From Ardenticatenaceae bacterium (lineage in GTDB: Bacteria > Chloroflexota > Anaerolineae > Promineifilales > Promineifilaceae), in NCBI GenBank assembly GCA_020634415.1, contig JACKBT010000005.1:124001-188000 (forward strand): a stretch of 64,000 nucleotides of DNA, in the 5' to 3' direction. The first letter of the stretch is position 1, and each line of letters begins with the position of its first letter. Below, one piece after another: positions 17,897 through 27,618 of the stretch. The position numbers and the translations under genes were made by a program. The notes below the pieces were generated by a model. The model was not told the DNA's origin, made no database searches, and saw only the letters and a list, made by a program, of their open reading frames with translations.

Positions 17897-19405
17897 CTAA
17901 GCATGAATAATCCTCGGCATCCACAGCGGCTCCTTGCCCATCTCGGCTTGGAGCAGCTTCCACACCAACTCCTTTTTCAACGATGCTGCCTCTGGATTAT
18001 CCCACAGATTATTGATCTCATTCGGATCACGCTCCAAATCAAACAACTCCCCATACTCCCGCCCATAATAAACCGTCAGCTTATACCGCTCATTCACATA
18101 GGTTTTCAGATGCAGCGTGGTGGGCTGATGGCGGTTTTCCACAATGATGTGATCGCGGGCGGGGGGAGCGTTGGTGGTCCAAACGGCCGTTTGCCCCACC
18201 CCCGTCATCTTTAGCGGCACATCCACCCCCGCCACCTCCAAAAACGTCGGCGTCAAATCCACCAACGACTGCAAAGCACTACTCCGCACCCCCGCCGCCA
18301 CCCGCCCCGGCCAGCGCACCACAAACGGCACCTTCACCAAATCCTCATAATGAAACGGCCCCTTCGCCGTCATCCCATGCTGCCCAAACAGATGCCCATG
18401 ATCAGACGTAAACACAACCAGCGTCTCCTCCGCCAGCCCCAACTCATCCAACCGATCCAAAATCTGCCCAATGTACTTATCCATCAGACTCACCATCCCA
18501 TAATAAACTGCCACATCCTGCGCCAAATCTTTTTGCGCGGGCAAATGGGAATGGCAGCCGTGCATCGCATGTCCATATGGCTCACGCCACGCCCCAAAGT
18601 CAGGGTCTTCCTCTTGCGTCATGCCAAAATGGGGTGGATTCTTCTCATGTTCCCCCGCCACCACCTGTGGAATAGTCAACTTGGCCGGATCATACATCTC
18701 GTGCCAGGGCGATGGCGCTAAATAGGGCGGGTGCGGATCAAAAAAGCTGGCCCACAGCAAAAACGACTCATCGGCGGCCGCATATGCGCTCATCAGCGCC
18801 TTCGTCCGCTCCGCAATCCAGGCGTTGTAATGATACTCTTCAGGAATCTCCCATAGCCAATGTTGGCTGGCATTATTCCCCGTCGGCGGCTGGAAATAAT
18901 CGCGCCAATGGGTGCAGCCCTTCTCCTCCAGCCACAAGGCATAATGCTGCCCCACATGCGCCTCATCCACATGATTCCGCGCCAATTCCACATGGTCAAA
19001 CCCATAAAACGGCCCATTAAACCCCCGCCAAAACGCCAAATCCTGCATAATCGGATACGACTCCAGCGATGGATACTCTTCTGTACTTCGCAGCGGCTGA
19101 AAATGGGCCTTACCCACCAACGCCGTGCGGTAGCCCGCCTCGCTCAACAACTGCCCCACCGTCGGCACAGCCTCCGGCAGCTTTGTGCCCAGCGAATAGC
19201 AGCCATGCTGGCTCGGATACAGCCCCGTAATCATCGAACTGCGCGTCGGCGAGCAGGTGGGGTTGGGGCAGTAAGCCCGCTCAAACAGCGTCCCCTGCGC
19301 CGCCAACCTATCCAGATTAGGCGTGTGAATCTCAGGGTTCAATACGCCCAATGTCGTCCAATGCTGTTGATCGCTTGTTATTAAGAGAATGTTTGGTTTT
19401 TTCAT
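17897..19405 (-). CDS. Sulfatase (arylsulfatase family)
   Basis: A 502-residue type I sulfatase. The N-terminal strand KKPNILLITSDQQ carries a metal-binding Asp. The C-x-P-x-R signature CSPTR at residues 51-55, with SSMITGLYPSQHG behind it, marks the Cys that must become formylglycine. VVFTSDHGHLFGQHG near residue 315 gives further metal ligands. No signal peptide, so cytoplasmic unless exported otherwise. The substrate class (glycan or choline/aryl sulfate) is not decided. Gene context with sugar isomerase, oxidoreductase and a broken DUF4838 gene suggests desulfation of a sulfated glycan. Cys-type needs an anaerobic or FGE maturase elsewhere in the genome. Confidence 0.9.
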   Translation of the reverse strand: MKKPNILLITSDQQHWTTLGVLNPEIHTPNLDRLAAQGTLFERAYCPNPTCSPTRSSMITGLYPSQHGCYSLGTKLPEAVPTVGQLLSEAGYRTALVGKAHFQPLRSTEEYPSLESYPIMQDLAFWRGFNGPFYGFDHVELARNHVDEAHVGQHYALWLEEKGCTHWRDYFQPPTGNNASQHWLWEIPEEYHYNAWIAERTKALMSAYAAADESFLLWASFFDPHPPYLAPSPWHEMYDPAKLTIPQVVAGEHEKNPPHFGMTQEEDPDFGAWREPYGHAMHGCHSHLPAQKDLAQDVAVYYGMVSLMDKYIGQILDRLDELGLAEETLVVFTSDHGHLFGQHGMTAKGPFHYEDLVKVPFVVRWPGRVAAGVRSSALQSLVDLTPTFLEVAGVDVPLKMTGVGQTAVWTTNAPPARDHIIVENRHQPTTLHLKTYVNERYKLTVYYGREYGELFDLERDPNEINNLWDNPEAASLKKELVWKLLQAEMGKEPLWMPRIIHA

Positions 19406-19414
19406 GATTCTATT

Positions 19415-19475
19415 AAGAAGACTGGAGACTGGGGACTAGAGACTAACCAGTCTCCAGTCTCTAGTCTCTAGTCCC
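19415..19475. repeat. GGAGACT-type intergenic hairpin
   Basis: Arms of GACTGGAGACTGGGGACTAG type and the complementary AGTCTCCAGTCTCTAGTC type enclose a TAACC loop. The element overlaps the end of the YfhO-like gene, where GGGACTAGAGACTAG gives its last residues and stop. Confidence 0.8.
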
Positions 19476-21725
19476 CCGCAATTTCCACACCGCCACCCCC
19501 ACCAACAGCAAAGCCAAAATGGTGATGATGCCGCCAATGGTGTACACGGTGGGCTGGAATGACCATTCCACCACATGCTCGCCAGCGGGCACACAAACGG
19601 CGCGGATAACGGTGTAGGCGGTGAGGGGATCGGCCGTTTGCCCATCCACCATCACGCGCCAGCCCGGGTACGCCGATTCACTCAAAACCAATAATGCTGG
19701 TGTCTCGCTGCTGGTAGCAATGCGCCAGTAGCCATCACGCTCTTCGAGGATTTGGGCAACGGCCGTTTCCCCCCCATCACTCACCGCACACCCCGGCTCC
19801 TCCGCCAAAATCGCCACTGCCGTCGGATCAAAATCAGGCGCATGAATGCGGTTAATGGCCTCCTGATTGTCGGCAATCACCTCATAAGCATCAACCAGAC
19901 GGGCAATGGGTAGCACCCGCCCGCGCCGGTAAACCCACGCATCCCCCTCATGCTCATACAGGGTTAACGGCCGTTCCCCCTCCATATAATCCTCCAAAGC
20001 CACCTGCGCCACCACAAACTCCGCCCCCAAAATGTCATACGTCGTGGCCCGGGGGTCCGGCACCGAGCCAATAAACTCCTGAAAAGCCGAAGTCTCCAGC
20101 GCGTTATAACCAAACACACTGCGCAGCCCCACTTCACCTGCCCCATTTTGCCAAAAAATAGACAGCCCCCAGGGCACAATACGCTGATACGTCTCGCCCA
20201 CAATCGCTTTCGTCCGCAGCCAAAACGGCTCCGGCGCAGTCGGCGACAGCTCAATCATCTTAAAGCCAAAAACCCACAAATCGGTGATGACCAGCAAGAC
20301 CAACCCGACAGCATAGGCCCGTTGACGGCCGTTTCCCCCCGCCGTCACATAACCCCACAACAACAACCCACCCGTCACAAACAGAGCCAAAGCCCAGCCC
20401 CAACCGCCAATCTGCTGCCACAAACGGCCGCTCGTATCCGTCGGGTGCTGCGCGGCAAAGGTGGCCCCCGTCGCCGCCAAAGCAGCGATGGCGATCACCG
20501 CCCCCGTCACCAACACCCAACGCCAATAGGTGGCTAAGGCGGCACGATTAGCTTCGGCGGGTGTTTTACGCCAAATGGCAACCGTCTCCCCCAACAGAGC
20601 CGCCGCCGCAAAGATGTACATGAACGAAGCCCGCCCCGGCGCTCGCGCCAGCCGGAACGGTGGCAGCAGATCAAAAAACAGCCGGTACAAAAAGCCATAT
20701 CGCCCCAGAGCCAGCAAGATGCCCATGATCATGACAAGGACATAGAACCAGGTGAGGCGAGACGGCCGTTTCAACGCCAAAATCAACCCCAAAACGGGCA
20801 AAATCCCGGCATAAATCGTCAATTCCACAAACGTCGGCACACTCCAATAACCGCTGCGCACCGGTTCGCCAAAATATTCCGGCAGCAGAATGGTGATGAG
20901 ATGGGCCAGCGGCAGCGAGAAGTCAGTAGCAAACTCAAACGATGAACTGGAGACACGGGTGGAAAGCAGGCTGAACTCGATGAGTGCCGCCCACTGCACC
21001 ATACTCAAGGCCAGACCGACTGTGCCGATAACGGCCGTTTGCCGCACCACCAGCCAGCGCTTCGGCTGCGTCACAAACAAATAGATCGCAAACAGCCCCC
21101 AAATCAGCCCCACATAAAGCAGCGTCGTCGTATGCCCCGCCAGGGCCGTCAACGCCAACGGCACGGCCGCCACCATCGCCGACCACCCATCCCCGCGCCG
21201 CACACTCCACACCAACCCCAACAACATCCAGGGCAGCCACACATGCGTGGCAATCAGCACCAAATGCCCATCCCAAATGCGCACCGACATAAAGCCGCTA
21301 AACGTCAGCACCAGGCCCGCCAGCAGGCCGCCTAGCCAACTGCCGCTCATCTTGCGCACAAACAAAGTCATCCCCCAGCCCAGCATCCACAGATGAAAAA
21401 TGGCATACCAGGTCAGCCCCAGGCGCAAGGGCAAAATAATGGGTATCCAGGCTGGCGGATAAAAAAAGCCAACCTGAGGATTCATCAAAAAAGGGTAGCC
21501 GCTGAACAGGCTGTCATCCCACAGCGGCAGCCGCCCCGCCCGCAGTGCCTCCAAAATCGTTTGATACCAGAGATAGGTCAGCCCGCGCACATCGTAGCCG
21601 CGCCCCAAAACCAGATCGGCGGGGGGAACCAGCGCGTGCCGCAGAAAAACGACAATGAGAAACAACAACAGCAGCCCACAAAGCAGCCCCGTCCGTTTAT
21701 TGCTATCTTGCCAAAAGCGAGTCAT
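19461..21725 (-). CDS. YfhO-like polytopic membrane protein
   Basis: A 754-residue protein with a Lys/Arg-rich N-terminus, about 11-13 hydrophobic segments up to about residue 500, and a C-terminal soluble domain (about 510-720) followed by one last membrane helix. The loop RGYDVRGLTYLWYQTILEAL and LFSGYPFLMNPQVGFFYPP match the first extracytoplasmic loop of YfhO/GT-C glycosyltransferase relatives. The C-terminal beta-rich domain with ALLVLSESAYPGWRVMVDGQ is typical of YfhO. Members are thought to transfer sugars or modify cell-wall or lipid-linked glycans; the acceptor is unknown. No clear ribosome binding site. The last residues GTRD-stop come from a repeat hairpin. Confidence 0.82.
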   Translation of the reverse strand: MTRFWQDSNKRTGLLCGLLLLFLIVVFLRHALVPPADLVLGRGYDVRGLTYLWYQTILEALRAGRLPLWDDSLFSGYPFLMNPQVGFFYPPAWIPIILPLRLGLTWYAIFHLWMLGWGMTLFVRKMSGSWLGGLLAGLVLTFSGFMSVRIWDGHLVLIATHVWLPWMLLGLVWSVRRGDGWSAMVAAVPLALTALAGHTTTLLYVGLIWGLFAIYLFVTQPKRWLVVRQTAVIGTVGLALSMVQWAALIEFSLLSTRVSSSSFEFATDFSLPLAHLITILLPEYFGEPVRSGYWSVPTFVELTIYAGILPVLGLILALKRPSRLTWFYVLVMIMGILLALGRYGFLYRLFFDLLPPFRLARAPGRASFMYIFAAAALLGETVAIWRKTPAEANRAALATYWRWVLVTGAVIAIAALAATGATFAAQHPTDTSGRLWQQIGGWGWALALFVTGGLLLWGYVTAGGNGRQRAYAVGLVLLVITDLWVFGFKMIELSPTAPEPFWLRTKAIVGETYQRIVPWGLSIFWQNGAGEVGLRSVFGYNALETSAFQEFIGSVPDPRATTYDILGAEFVVAQVALEDYMEGERPLTLYEHEGDAWVYRRGRVLPIARLVDAYEVIADNQEAINRIHAPDFDPTAVAILAEEPGCAVSDGGETAVAQILEERDGYWRIATSSETPALLVLSESAYPGWRVMVDGQTADPLTAYTVIRAVCVPAGEHVVEWSFQPTVYTIGGIITILALLLVGVAVWKLRGTRD

Positions 21726-21767
21726 GGGAAGGAGGTAATTTCGTAATTACGTCATTGCGCAATTACT

Positions 21768-23189
21768 CTACCGATACGGGTGTTTGTTGTACGGTGGCTG
21801 TTTATCTTCGGGAATGGGGCAGATGTAGGGGGTAACGGCCGTTTCCGCCTCAAACTCCTCCCGCACCGCTCGCAATCTGTCGGGATTGGCAAACAGTTCC
21901 GCCGCCGCCTGCGCCATCACCTTCGCCGCATACAGCATCCCCTTATGCCCAATGCTTGTGCCGCCCGAAGCCACAATGCCCCAGGAGTGGGCCGGAGCAT
22001 TTACCGGCCAGCAAGTCGTCATCAGCATACTCACCGGCACCCGCCAACTCAAATCCCCCACATCCGTCGAGGCTTTGAAGACACGGCCCACATCTATATT
22101 GTGGAAAATATCGCCGATAAGGGCCTGCTGTTTTTGGGTTGGTGTAAGGTTAAAATGCTGCGTAACGGCCGTACTGTTCCCCGGCGCATTATGAGCATTA
22201 ATCTCCGCCGCATACGCCTGCTCCTCCGCCGTAAAGTCAATCGGCCCCAACGACTGCATCACCTCATGCTGCAAATCAGCCAGCACATGGTTATTCAACA
22301 TACAAGCCGTCCCCCCTTCAGCCAACTCCTCCACCTCCGTCTCCGTCATCATCGCCGCCCCCTGGGCAATCTTGCGTACCCGCTCCACCACCTCCTGCAC
22401 TTCCTCCGGCAAATGCGCCCGAATCGTATAATAAACCTCAGCCTTATCGGGAACAATATTGGGAACCAGACCACCATCCGTAATCACATAATGAATCCGC
22501 ACATGTTCCATCACATGCTCACGCAAAAAATTCACCCCCACATTCATCAACTCCACCGCATCCAACGCCGAGCGGCCCATATGCGGCATCAGGGCCGCAT
22601 GAGCCGTGCGGCCATAAAAACGAAAGCGCATACTCTGCACCCCCAAGTTGCTGCCCTTACTGGCATAATTGGCATACTCAGGATGGAAATTGAACATCGC
22701 GGCTACATCATCAAATGCCCCGGCCCGCCCCATATACACCTTGCCCGCGCCCCCTTCCTCTGCCGGACAGCCATAGTAGCGCACTGTACCAACCTGGCCT
22801 GTGGTTTGCAGCCACTGCTTAACGGCCGTTGCCGCCGCCAGGCAGCCCGTGCCCAATAAATTATGGCCACAGCCATGCCCATGCCCGCCAGCTTCAATGG
22901 CCTCTGGCGTACCCTGCAATTTCTGCGACAAACCAGGCAGCGCATCATACTCCCCGGCGAAACCAATCACCGGTTCGCCGCTGCCCCATTCAGCCACAAA
23001 GGCCGTACTAATGCCGCCCACATCCCAGGTAATGGCAAAGCCAGCCTCTTCCAGGTAATCGGCTTGCAATTTAGAAGCTTTAAACTCTTCAAAACGGATT
23101 TCGGGATTGGCCCAAATCTCATCCGCCATTTCTGTGAAGTGGTCTTGGTGGCTGTCTAGCCACGCGAGGATATTGGTATTTGTGGTCAT
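21768..23189 (-). CDS. M20 family amidohydrolase (AbgB-like)
   Basis: A 473-residue metallo-amidohydrolase, using the ATG at 23189, which is preceded by AAAAGGTGTAAC; a longer frame starting upstream reads through non-conserved sequence. The zinc site is visible as GHGHGCGHNLLG, EEGGAGK and FHPE; a dimerisation domain with GRTAHAALMPHMGRSALDAVEL follows. The pattern is that of AbgB and PM20D2-type enzymes that cleave p-aminobenzoyl-glutamate or related acyl-amino acid or dipeptide amides. The neighbours give no pathway. The gene is divergent from the response regulator to its right. Confidence 0.88.
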   Translation of the reverse strand: MTTNTNILAWLDSHQDHFTEMADEIWANPEIRFEEFKASKLQADYLEEAGFAITWDVGGISTAFVAEWGSGEPVIGFAGEYDALPGLSQKLQGTPEAIEAGGHGHGCGHNLLGTGCLAAATAVKQWLQTTGQVGTVRYYGCPAEEGGAGKVYMGRAGAFDDVAAMFNFHPEYANYASKGSNLGVQSMRFRFYGRTAHAALMPHMGRSALDAVELMNVGVNFLREHVMEHVRIHYVITDGGLVPNIVPDKAEVYYTIRAHLPEEVQEVVERVRKIAQGAAMMTETEVEELAEGGTACMLNNHVLADLQHEVMQSLGPIDFTAEEQAYAAEINAHNAPGNSTAVTQHFNLTPTQKQQALIGDIFHNIDVGRVFKASTDVGDLSWRVPVSMLMTTCWPVNAPAHSWGIVASGGTSIGHKGMLYAAKVMAQAAAELFANPDRLRAVREEFEAETAVTPYICPIPEDKQPPYNKHPYR

Positions 23190-23330
23190 GTTACACCTTT
23201 TTCGTGGATGGATAGCTAGTATTGTATCGGGAAGCTTGGCTGGCAGGTAGATTTGTGGGAGAAACGGCCGATTGCCTATTTGCCCTAACACTTATAAGAT
23301 GCTGCTATCAAAACTTCAATGAGGGACTCC

Positions 23331-23687
23331 ATGATACTAATCGTTGATGACGAAAGTCTTATTTTACTGGCCCTACAGGCCAGACTAGAGGAATTAGGGT
23401 ATGAAGTATTAGTCGCCACTAGCGGAGACGAGGCTTACTCCCTTTACAATCAACATAAAACAGAAATCAAATATGTTATTACTGATTGGGTAATGCCGCG
23501 CATGGGGGGGGATACACTGGTAACAACCCTGCGAGCCGACAACCCAGCCCTGCGCATTATCGTCACCTCTGGCTACCCCATCGGGCTGCAAAACCCCGAT
23601 GATCCCATCCACGAAGCTAACTTCTTCTTGCAAAAACCCTTCCGCACCCAAGACCTGGTTAATGCCATACAGCAGTTAAGCTATTAA
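23331..23687 (+). CDS. Single-domain response regulator (CheY-like)
   Basis: A receiver domain with no output domain, 118 residues from the ATG at 23331. GAGGGA lies 6 nt before that ATG, and receivers normally begin MILIVDDE, so it is preferred over the ATG at 23319. Acidic pocket DDE, phospho-acceptor Asp in VITDWVMP, the Thr/Ser of VTSG and the Lys in LQKPF are all present. It could serve a hybrid kinase such as the one at 28106-30043 but no cognate kinase adjoins it. Its last 12 bases overlap the convergent helicase gene. Confidence 0.88.
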   Translation: MILIVDDESLILLALQARLEELGYEVLVATSGDEAYSLYNQHKTEIKYVITDWVMPRMGGDTLVTTLRADNPALRIIVTSGYPIGLQNPDDPIHEANFFLQKPFRTQDLVNAIQQLSY

Positions 23688-25796
23688 CCCAGGGGGAGCA
23701 TCTGGTTCTTCCCACACAGAGCGGTAGGCTCCAATTTTGTCGAAATAAATCAGCATTTGTTCATAAAAAGGGTGGGCGGTGATGGTGGCACTGTCGCCCA
23801 GCACAATCAGCTTGCGCCGCGCCCGCGTCAGAGCCACATTCATGCGCCGCGTCTCGGCTAAAAAGCCCACATTCCCGGCCAAATTGGAACGCACCAGCGA
23901 AATGATGATGGCCTCCTTTTCCCGCCCCTGAAAGCCATCCACCGAACCAACCTCCACCGCTGCGGGCAGCCGTTCGCGCAGGCATCTCACCTGAGCCGCA
24001 TAGGGCGTAATGACCCCAATTGCCGTGGGGGGCAAACCAGCAGCCAAAAGCTGCTGCACTTTTTGCGCCGCCAGTGCCGCTTCGGGTACATTTTTATAGC
24101 TGGTGCTGTCGTCGTCTTGCTGTTCGTCATAGTTGGCCCCGGCAGTGTCTATGTAGGTAACAGCCGTTGCCCCCACCTCCCCCGCCGCCACCAAATCACA
24201 CAGCAAATGCCCCGCCACCGAATCATCGGCCACCAGCGTCCCCTCATAAAACATCGCCGAACTAAACTCCATAATTTGCTCGTGCATCCGATACTGCACA
24301 TCCAGCCGCCGCGCCAACTGCCCCCCATCATGCGCCATCAACTGCTGCAACAAACTCACCCCAAACCCCTCGCGCTCGGCCTGCGGCGAAACCACCGTCG
24401 GCGGCAACTGCTGATGATCACCAGCCAGCACCAGCCGCTGCGAACGGGGAATAGGAATCCAGCTTGCTGGTTCCGTGCTTTGCCCCGCCTCATCAATCAC
24501 ACACAAATCAAACTGCCGCTGCCCCAAAATGGTGCTGTCAACGGCCGTTAACGTAGACAAAACCACACTGGCCCCATCCAAAACCCGCTCCACAGCCCGG
24601 GCCTCAAGCCGCCGCGCCTCATCCAACATCTCGCCTGCCTCCTGGCGCATGGCCTGTTTGGCCCCCTTTTCGGGGCGGGCACGGCGGAATTTGCTGGCCT
24701 GGTTTTGCAGCGCAAAGGCTTCTTTGCGCACCTTTTTAGCCTGCCGATAATCCTCATGCTCCTCCACCAACGCATCCAGCGTGTGCGCCTGCACCTGGGG
24801 CAGCACCCGCACCGGATGGCCGAGGCGCACCAGGTTGATGCCCAAATCAGCCAGCCGTTCGGCCATGTTGTCTACCGCCAGATTGCTGGGGGCGCAGGCC
24901 AATACACGATAGCCCTGGGCAACGGCCGTCCCAATCAGCGCCACCACCGTCGTCGTTTTGCCCGTACCGGGTGGGCCATGAATAATGGCCACATCTTCAG
25001 CCGCCAGCGCGTGGCGCACGGCCGTTTTCTGCGACTCGTTCAAGTGGGCCGTATACGCCGCGAAACCCGTAAAAGTTCGTTGGTCGTTAAACACAGCATC
25101 CCGTTGGCCGAGAAGAATCTGGCGCAAAACGGCCGTGCGGTTGCCACTGGCCGCCTCCACACGGGCAATCGCCCGCTGCATCCGCTGCCGCGCAATCTCA
25201 TCGCTGGCTAATTCCAGCCGAAAAGCAGCCGAGGGATTTTCTAGTTCGGGGGGCTGGTTGAAGGCCACTTCCACTGTGCGGCGCGTGAGACGGCTGATAA
25301 CGCCGCGCCAGCCCGAGGTCTGAGCCTCGCCGCCTTCCTGGCTGAGCAAAACGGGCGAACCGACAGTAAGCTGTGACCAGGGCAAATCGGCCTGTTCGTT
25401 GCGTGGGGCCAATGTAAGCAGCAGCCGGCCACCCAGCCCAATGTCCTCGCTGCGAATGATGAGACGGGTGTAGGCTTCGGCAACGGCCGTTTCCCGTCTC
25501 TGGCTCCTTTCCGCATCAGCTTCCAGGGCCAACCAGCGCAGCAGCTTTTGGAAATGGGCATCCTGGCTGCCAACCTGCTGCCAGACACGAATGCGCCGCG
25601 TTTCCACCTGCACTCCATCCAGCGCTCGCACCAGCCGTGCCGCCCAACCCTCGGCCACTTCTACCGTCGCCAGGCCGCCATTAAGCACAATCTTGCCAAT
25701 TCGATTGGCGCTAATCTGCCCTTCTTCGGCCAGCAGATGCACAATGCCGCCTTTGCCTGTGATGGGTGGGAGGCCGTCTAGGTAGATGAGTTCCAT
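23676..25796 (-). CDS. Superfamily 1B helicase (UPF1/IGHMBP2-like)
   Basis: A 706-residue AAA+-type helicase. Walker A GPPGTGKTTT near residue 273; motif Ia APSNLAVDNM; Walker B FDLCVIDEAGQ near residue 436; motif III LAGDHQQLPPTV; motif IV RLDVQYRMHE; motif V SVDGFQGREKEAII; motif VI MNVALTRARRKLI. The N-terminal 200 residues form beta-rich OB-like domains, and a charged insertion (about 350-395) follows motif Ia, as in SMUBP2-type 5'-3' helicases. Acts on DNA or RNA; role in cells unknown. The start lies 12 nt after a GGAGACT-type hairpin and has no clear ribosome binding site. Confidence 0.9.
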   Translation of the reverse strand: MELIYLDGLPPITGKGGIVHLLAEEGQISANRIGKIVLNGGLATVEVAEGWAARLVRALDGVQVETRRIRVWQQVGSQDAHFQKLLRWLALEADAERSQRRETAVAEAYTRLIIRSEDIGLGGRLLLTLAPRNEQADLPWSQLTVGSPVLLSQEGGEAQTSGWRGVISRLTRRTVEVAFNQPPELENPSAAFRLELASDEIARQRMQRAIARVEAASGNRTAVLRQILLGQRDAVFNDQRTFTGFAAYTAHLNESQKTAVRHALAAEDVAIIHGPPGTGKTTTVVALIGTAVAQGYRVLACAPSNLAVDNMAERLADLGINLVRLGHPVRVLPQVQAHTLDALVEEHEDYRQAKKVRKEAFALQNQASKFRRARPEKGAKQAMRQEAGEMLDEARRLEARAVERVLDGASVVLSTLTAVDSTILGQRQFDLCVIDEAGQSTEPASWIPIPRSQRLVLAGDHQQLPPTVVSPQAEREGFGVSLLQQLMAHDGGQLARRLDVQYRMHEQIMEFSSAMFYEGTLVADDSVAGHLLCDLVAAGEVGATAVTYIDTAGANYDEQQDDDSTSYKNVPEAALAAQKVQQLLAAGLPPTAIGVITPYAAQVRCLRERLPAAVEVGSVDGFQGREKEAIIISLVRSNLAGNVGFLAETRRMNVALTRARRKLIVLGDSATITAHPFYEQMLIYFDKIGAYRSVWEEPDAPPGLIA

Positions 25797-25808
25797 GAGA
25801 GGAGATGG

Positions 25809-25859
25809 GAGAGTAGGGACTGGAGACTGGTTAGTCTCCAGTCTCCAGTCCCTACTCTC
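25809..25859. repeat. GGAGACT-type intergenic hairpin
   Basis: The left arm is GAGAGTAGGGACTGGAGACT and the right arm is its exact complement plus one extra TCTCCAG unit, around a GGTT loop. The one-unit difference between arms shows that units are gained or lost singly. It separates the two helicase genes. Confidence 0.85.
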
Positions 25860-25862
25860 TTT

Positions 25863-27329
25863 CTATCGCCGTCCGCGGCGGCGGCCACCCCGGCTTTTTT
25901 TGCTGTCGGAGGAACGGCCGTTATCCTGTGAGGGGGCTTCTGGTGGGGCAGGCGGCGCGTGGAGCGATTGCTGGTAATAATCATCGAGCAGCATGGCCAT
26001 AAGGGCCACCGTATCATCGTCTTTGGCCCATTCGCGCACCAGGGGGATGAAGCGGCGCATCCGTTCGGTTTTCAGCTTGTCGCGTTCGCGCAGTTTGGCT
26101 TCGAGTAAGACGGTGGTGCGTTCGGCGACAACGGCCGTTACATCTTCATCAGTGGGTAACGGCCGTTCCTCAAAATCAATGCCATACACCTTGCCAATCT
26201 TCTCCAACAGCTTCTGCTCTTTATAATCGCCCACCAGCGAAAAAGCCGTGCCGGTCGCGCCCGCTCGCCCTGTGCGCCCCGCCCGATGGATATACAGCTC
26301 ATGATCATCGGGTACTTCATATTGAATCACATGCGAAAGCTCAGTGATGTCAATGCCTCGTGCGGCCACATCCGTCGCCACCAAAAAGCGCAAATTGCCC
26401 GCCCGCAGCCGCGCCATCACCTTTTCCCGCTGCTTCTGGTCCATATCGCCGCTTAACTCGTCAGCGTCGTACCCAAAACGGCCCAACACCACAGCCACAT
26501 AATTCACCCGCGCTTTGGTGTTGCAGAAGATAATGGCCGAATCAGGATTCTCCACCTCGATAATGCGCACCAAGGCGCGGTCTTTATCCAAAGCCGGTAC
26601 GCGGTAAAAAGCATGTTCCGTGTCTGCCACATGCACATGATCGCGGCTGAGGCTGAGAAATTCTGGCTCTTTGAGGAAGATGCGGGCCAGATTTCGCACC
26701 TGGGTGGGGAAGGTGGCCGAGAACATGCAGCTATAACGTTGGCGTGGCAGATGCTCTTGAATGGCCCGCATGTCGGGGAAGAAACCCATCGAAAGCATTC
26801 GGTCTGCCTCATCGAAGACCAGCACCTTGAGATGTTCTAAAGATAGGGAACGGCGCAGTAAATGGTCTAGCACACGCCCTGGTGTGCCCACTACCAGATG
26901 TGCGCCGCGGCGGAAGGCATCCAACTGCGGCCCATATTTCACCCCGCCATACACGGCCACAACACGCATCCCTTCGGCCCCCGCCAGGGTTTGCGCTTCT
27001 TTGGCAACTTGCAGGGCCAGTTCGCGGGTGGGCACCAGCACCAATGCCTGGCAGGTGTTTTCGTGCTTGTTGACGATTTCCATGATGGGCATGATGAAGG
27101 CCCCGGTCTTGCCGCTGCCGGTGCGGGACTGTACCATGAGGTCACGCCCGGCCATCATGTAGGGCATGGCTTTGGCCTGGACGGGTGTTAGGTGTGTCCA
27201 GCCAGCGCGTTGGGTGGCTTCCAGCAGGCGTGGTGTCAAGTCACCTATGGTTACTTGGGGTAGTTTGTTATCGGGTTCCACGATGTCGTTTTCGGTGGCA
27301 TCGTCGTATAGTCGTTCGCTTTCACTCAT
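25863..27329 (-). CDS. DEAD-box RNA helicase
   Basis: A 488-residue ATP-dependent RNA helicase. Q motif at GWTHLTPVQ; Walker A SRTGSGKT near residue 71; PTRELALQ; TPGRVLDH; DEAD near residue 175; SAT; ATDVAARGID; and HRAGRTGRAG. After the core, a helical region (about 385-450) and a basic tail (SKKSRGGRRRGRR) probably bind RNA, as in CsdA/RhlE-type proteins that act in ribosome assembly and mRNA decay. The start is preceded by CAGGAATGAATGT. A stand-alone gene transcribed towards the SF1 helicase. Confidence 0.93.
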   Translation of the reverse strand: MSESERLYDDATENDIVEPDNKLPQVTIGDLTPRLLEATQRAGWTHLTPVQAKAMPYMMAGRDLMVQSRTGSGKTGAFIMPIMEIVNKHENTCQALVLVPTRELALQVAKEAQTLAGAEGMRVVAVYGGVKYGPQLDAFRRGAHLVVGTPGRVLDHLLRRSLSLEHLKVLVFDEADRMLSMGFFPDMRAIQEHLPRQRYSCMFSATFPTQVRNLARIFLKEPEFLSLSRDHVHVADTEHAFYRVPALDKDRALVRIIEVENPDSAIIFCNTKARVNYVAVVLGRFGYDADELSGDMDQKQREKVMARLRAGNLRFLVATDVAARGIDITELSHVIQYEVPDDHELYIHRAGRTGRAGATGTAFSLVGDYKEQKLLEKIGKVYGIDFEERPLPTDEDVTAVVAERTTVLLEAKLRERDKLKTERMRRFIPLVREWAKDDDTVALMAMLLDDYYQQSLHAPPAPPEAPSQDNGRSSDSKKSRGGRRRGRR

Positions 27330-27540
27330 ACATTCATTCCTGTTTTAACGTTGTCTTTGTTGAAAATTGGTGGCTGTGGTTTGTTGTAACCACTTTCGTG
27401 TTTAGCACTTTAGCCGTGCTTAACTGTAACATGCTTTGCGTATTTGAGCATGAGTGAGTGTGGGGGAACTGTAAAAGGGGCCGAGGGGCTGTCTTTACGG
27501 GGATGGAAAGCGTTGTGTGAGGGGGCGTGCAGCAGGAGGC

Positions 27541-27592
27541 TGGGGATTGGAGACTGGAGACTAGGAAGGTCAGTCTCCAATCTCCAGTCTCC
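27541..27592. repeat. GGAGACT-type intergenic hairpin
   Basis: GGATTGGAGACTGGAGACT and the complementary AGTCTCCAATCTCC-type arm enclose a loop of about 8 nt. It lies in the 289-nt spacer between the DEAD-box gene start and the end of the 131-residue gene; the rest of that spacer shows no gene. Confidence 0.8.
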
Positions 27593-27618
27593 AAAATCGC
27601 ACTGTTAAAAACGAACGT

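Noticed and set aside
23190..23291. 34-residue extension of the M20 amidohydrolase
   Set aside because: Non-conserved sequence; the ATG at 23189 has AAGGTG upstream and the usual family start.
25797..25860. GGAGACT tracts as microsatellite sequencing artefacts
   Set aside because: They occur at many separate gene borders with matching complementary arms and different unit orders, which is not expected from sequencing error.
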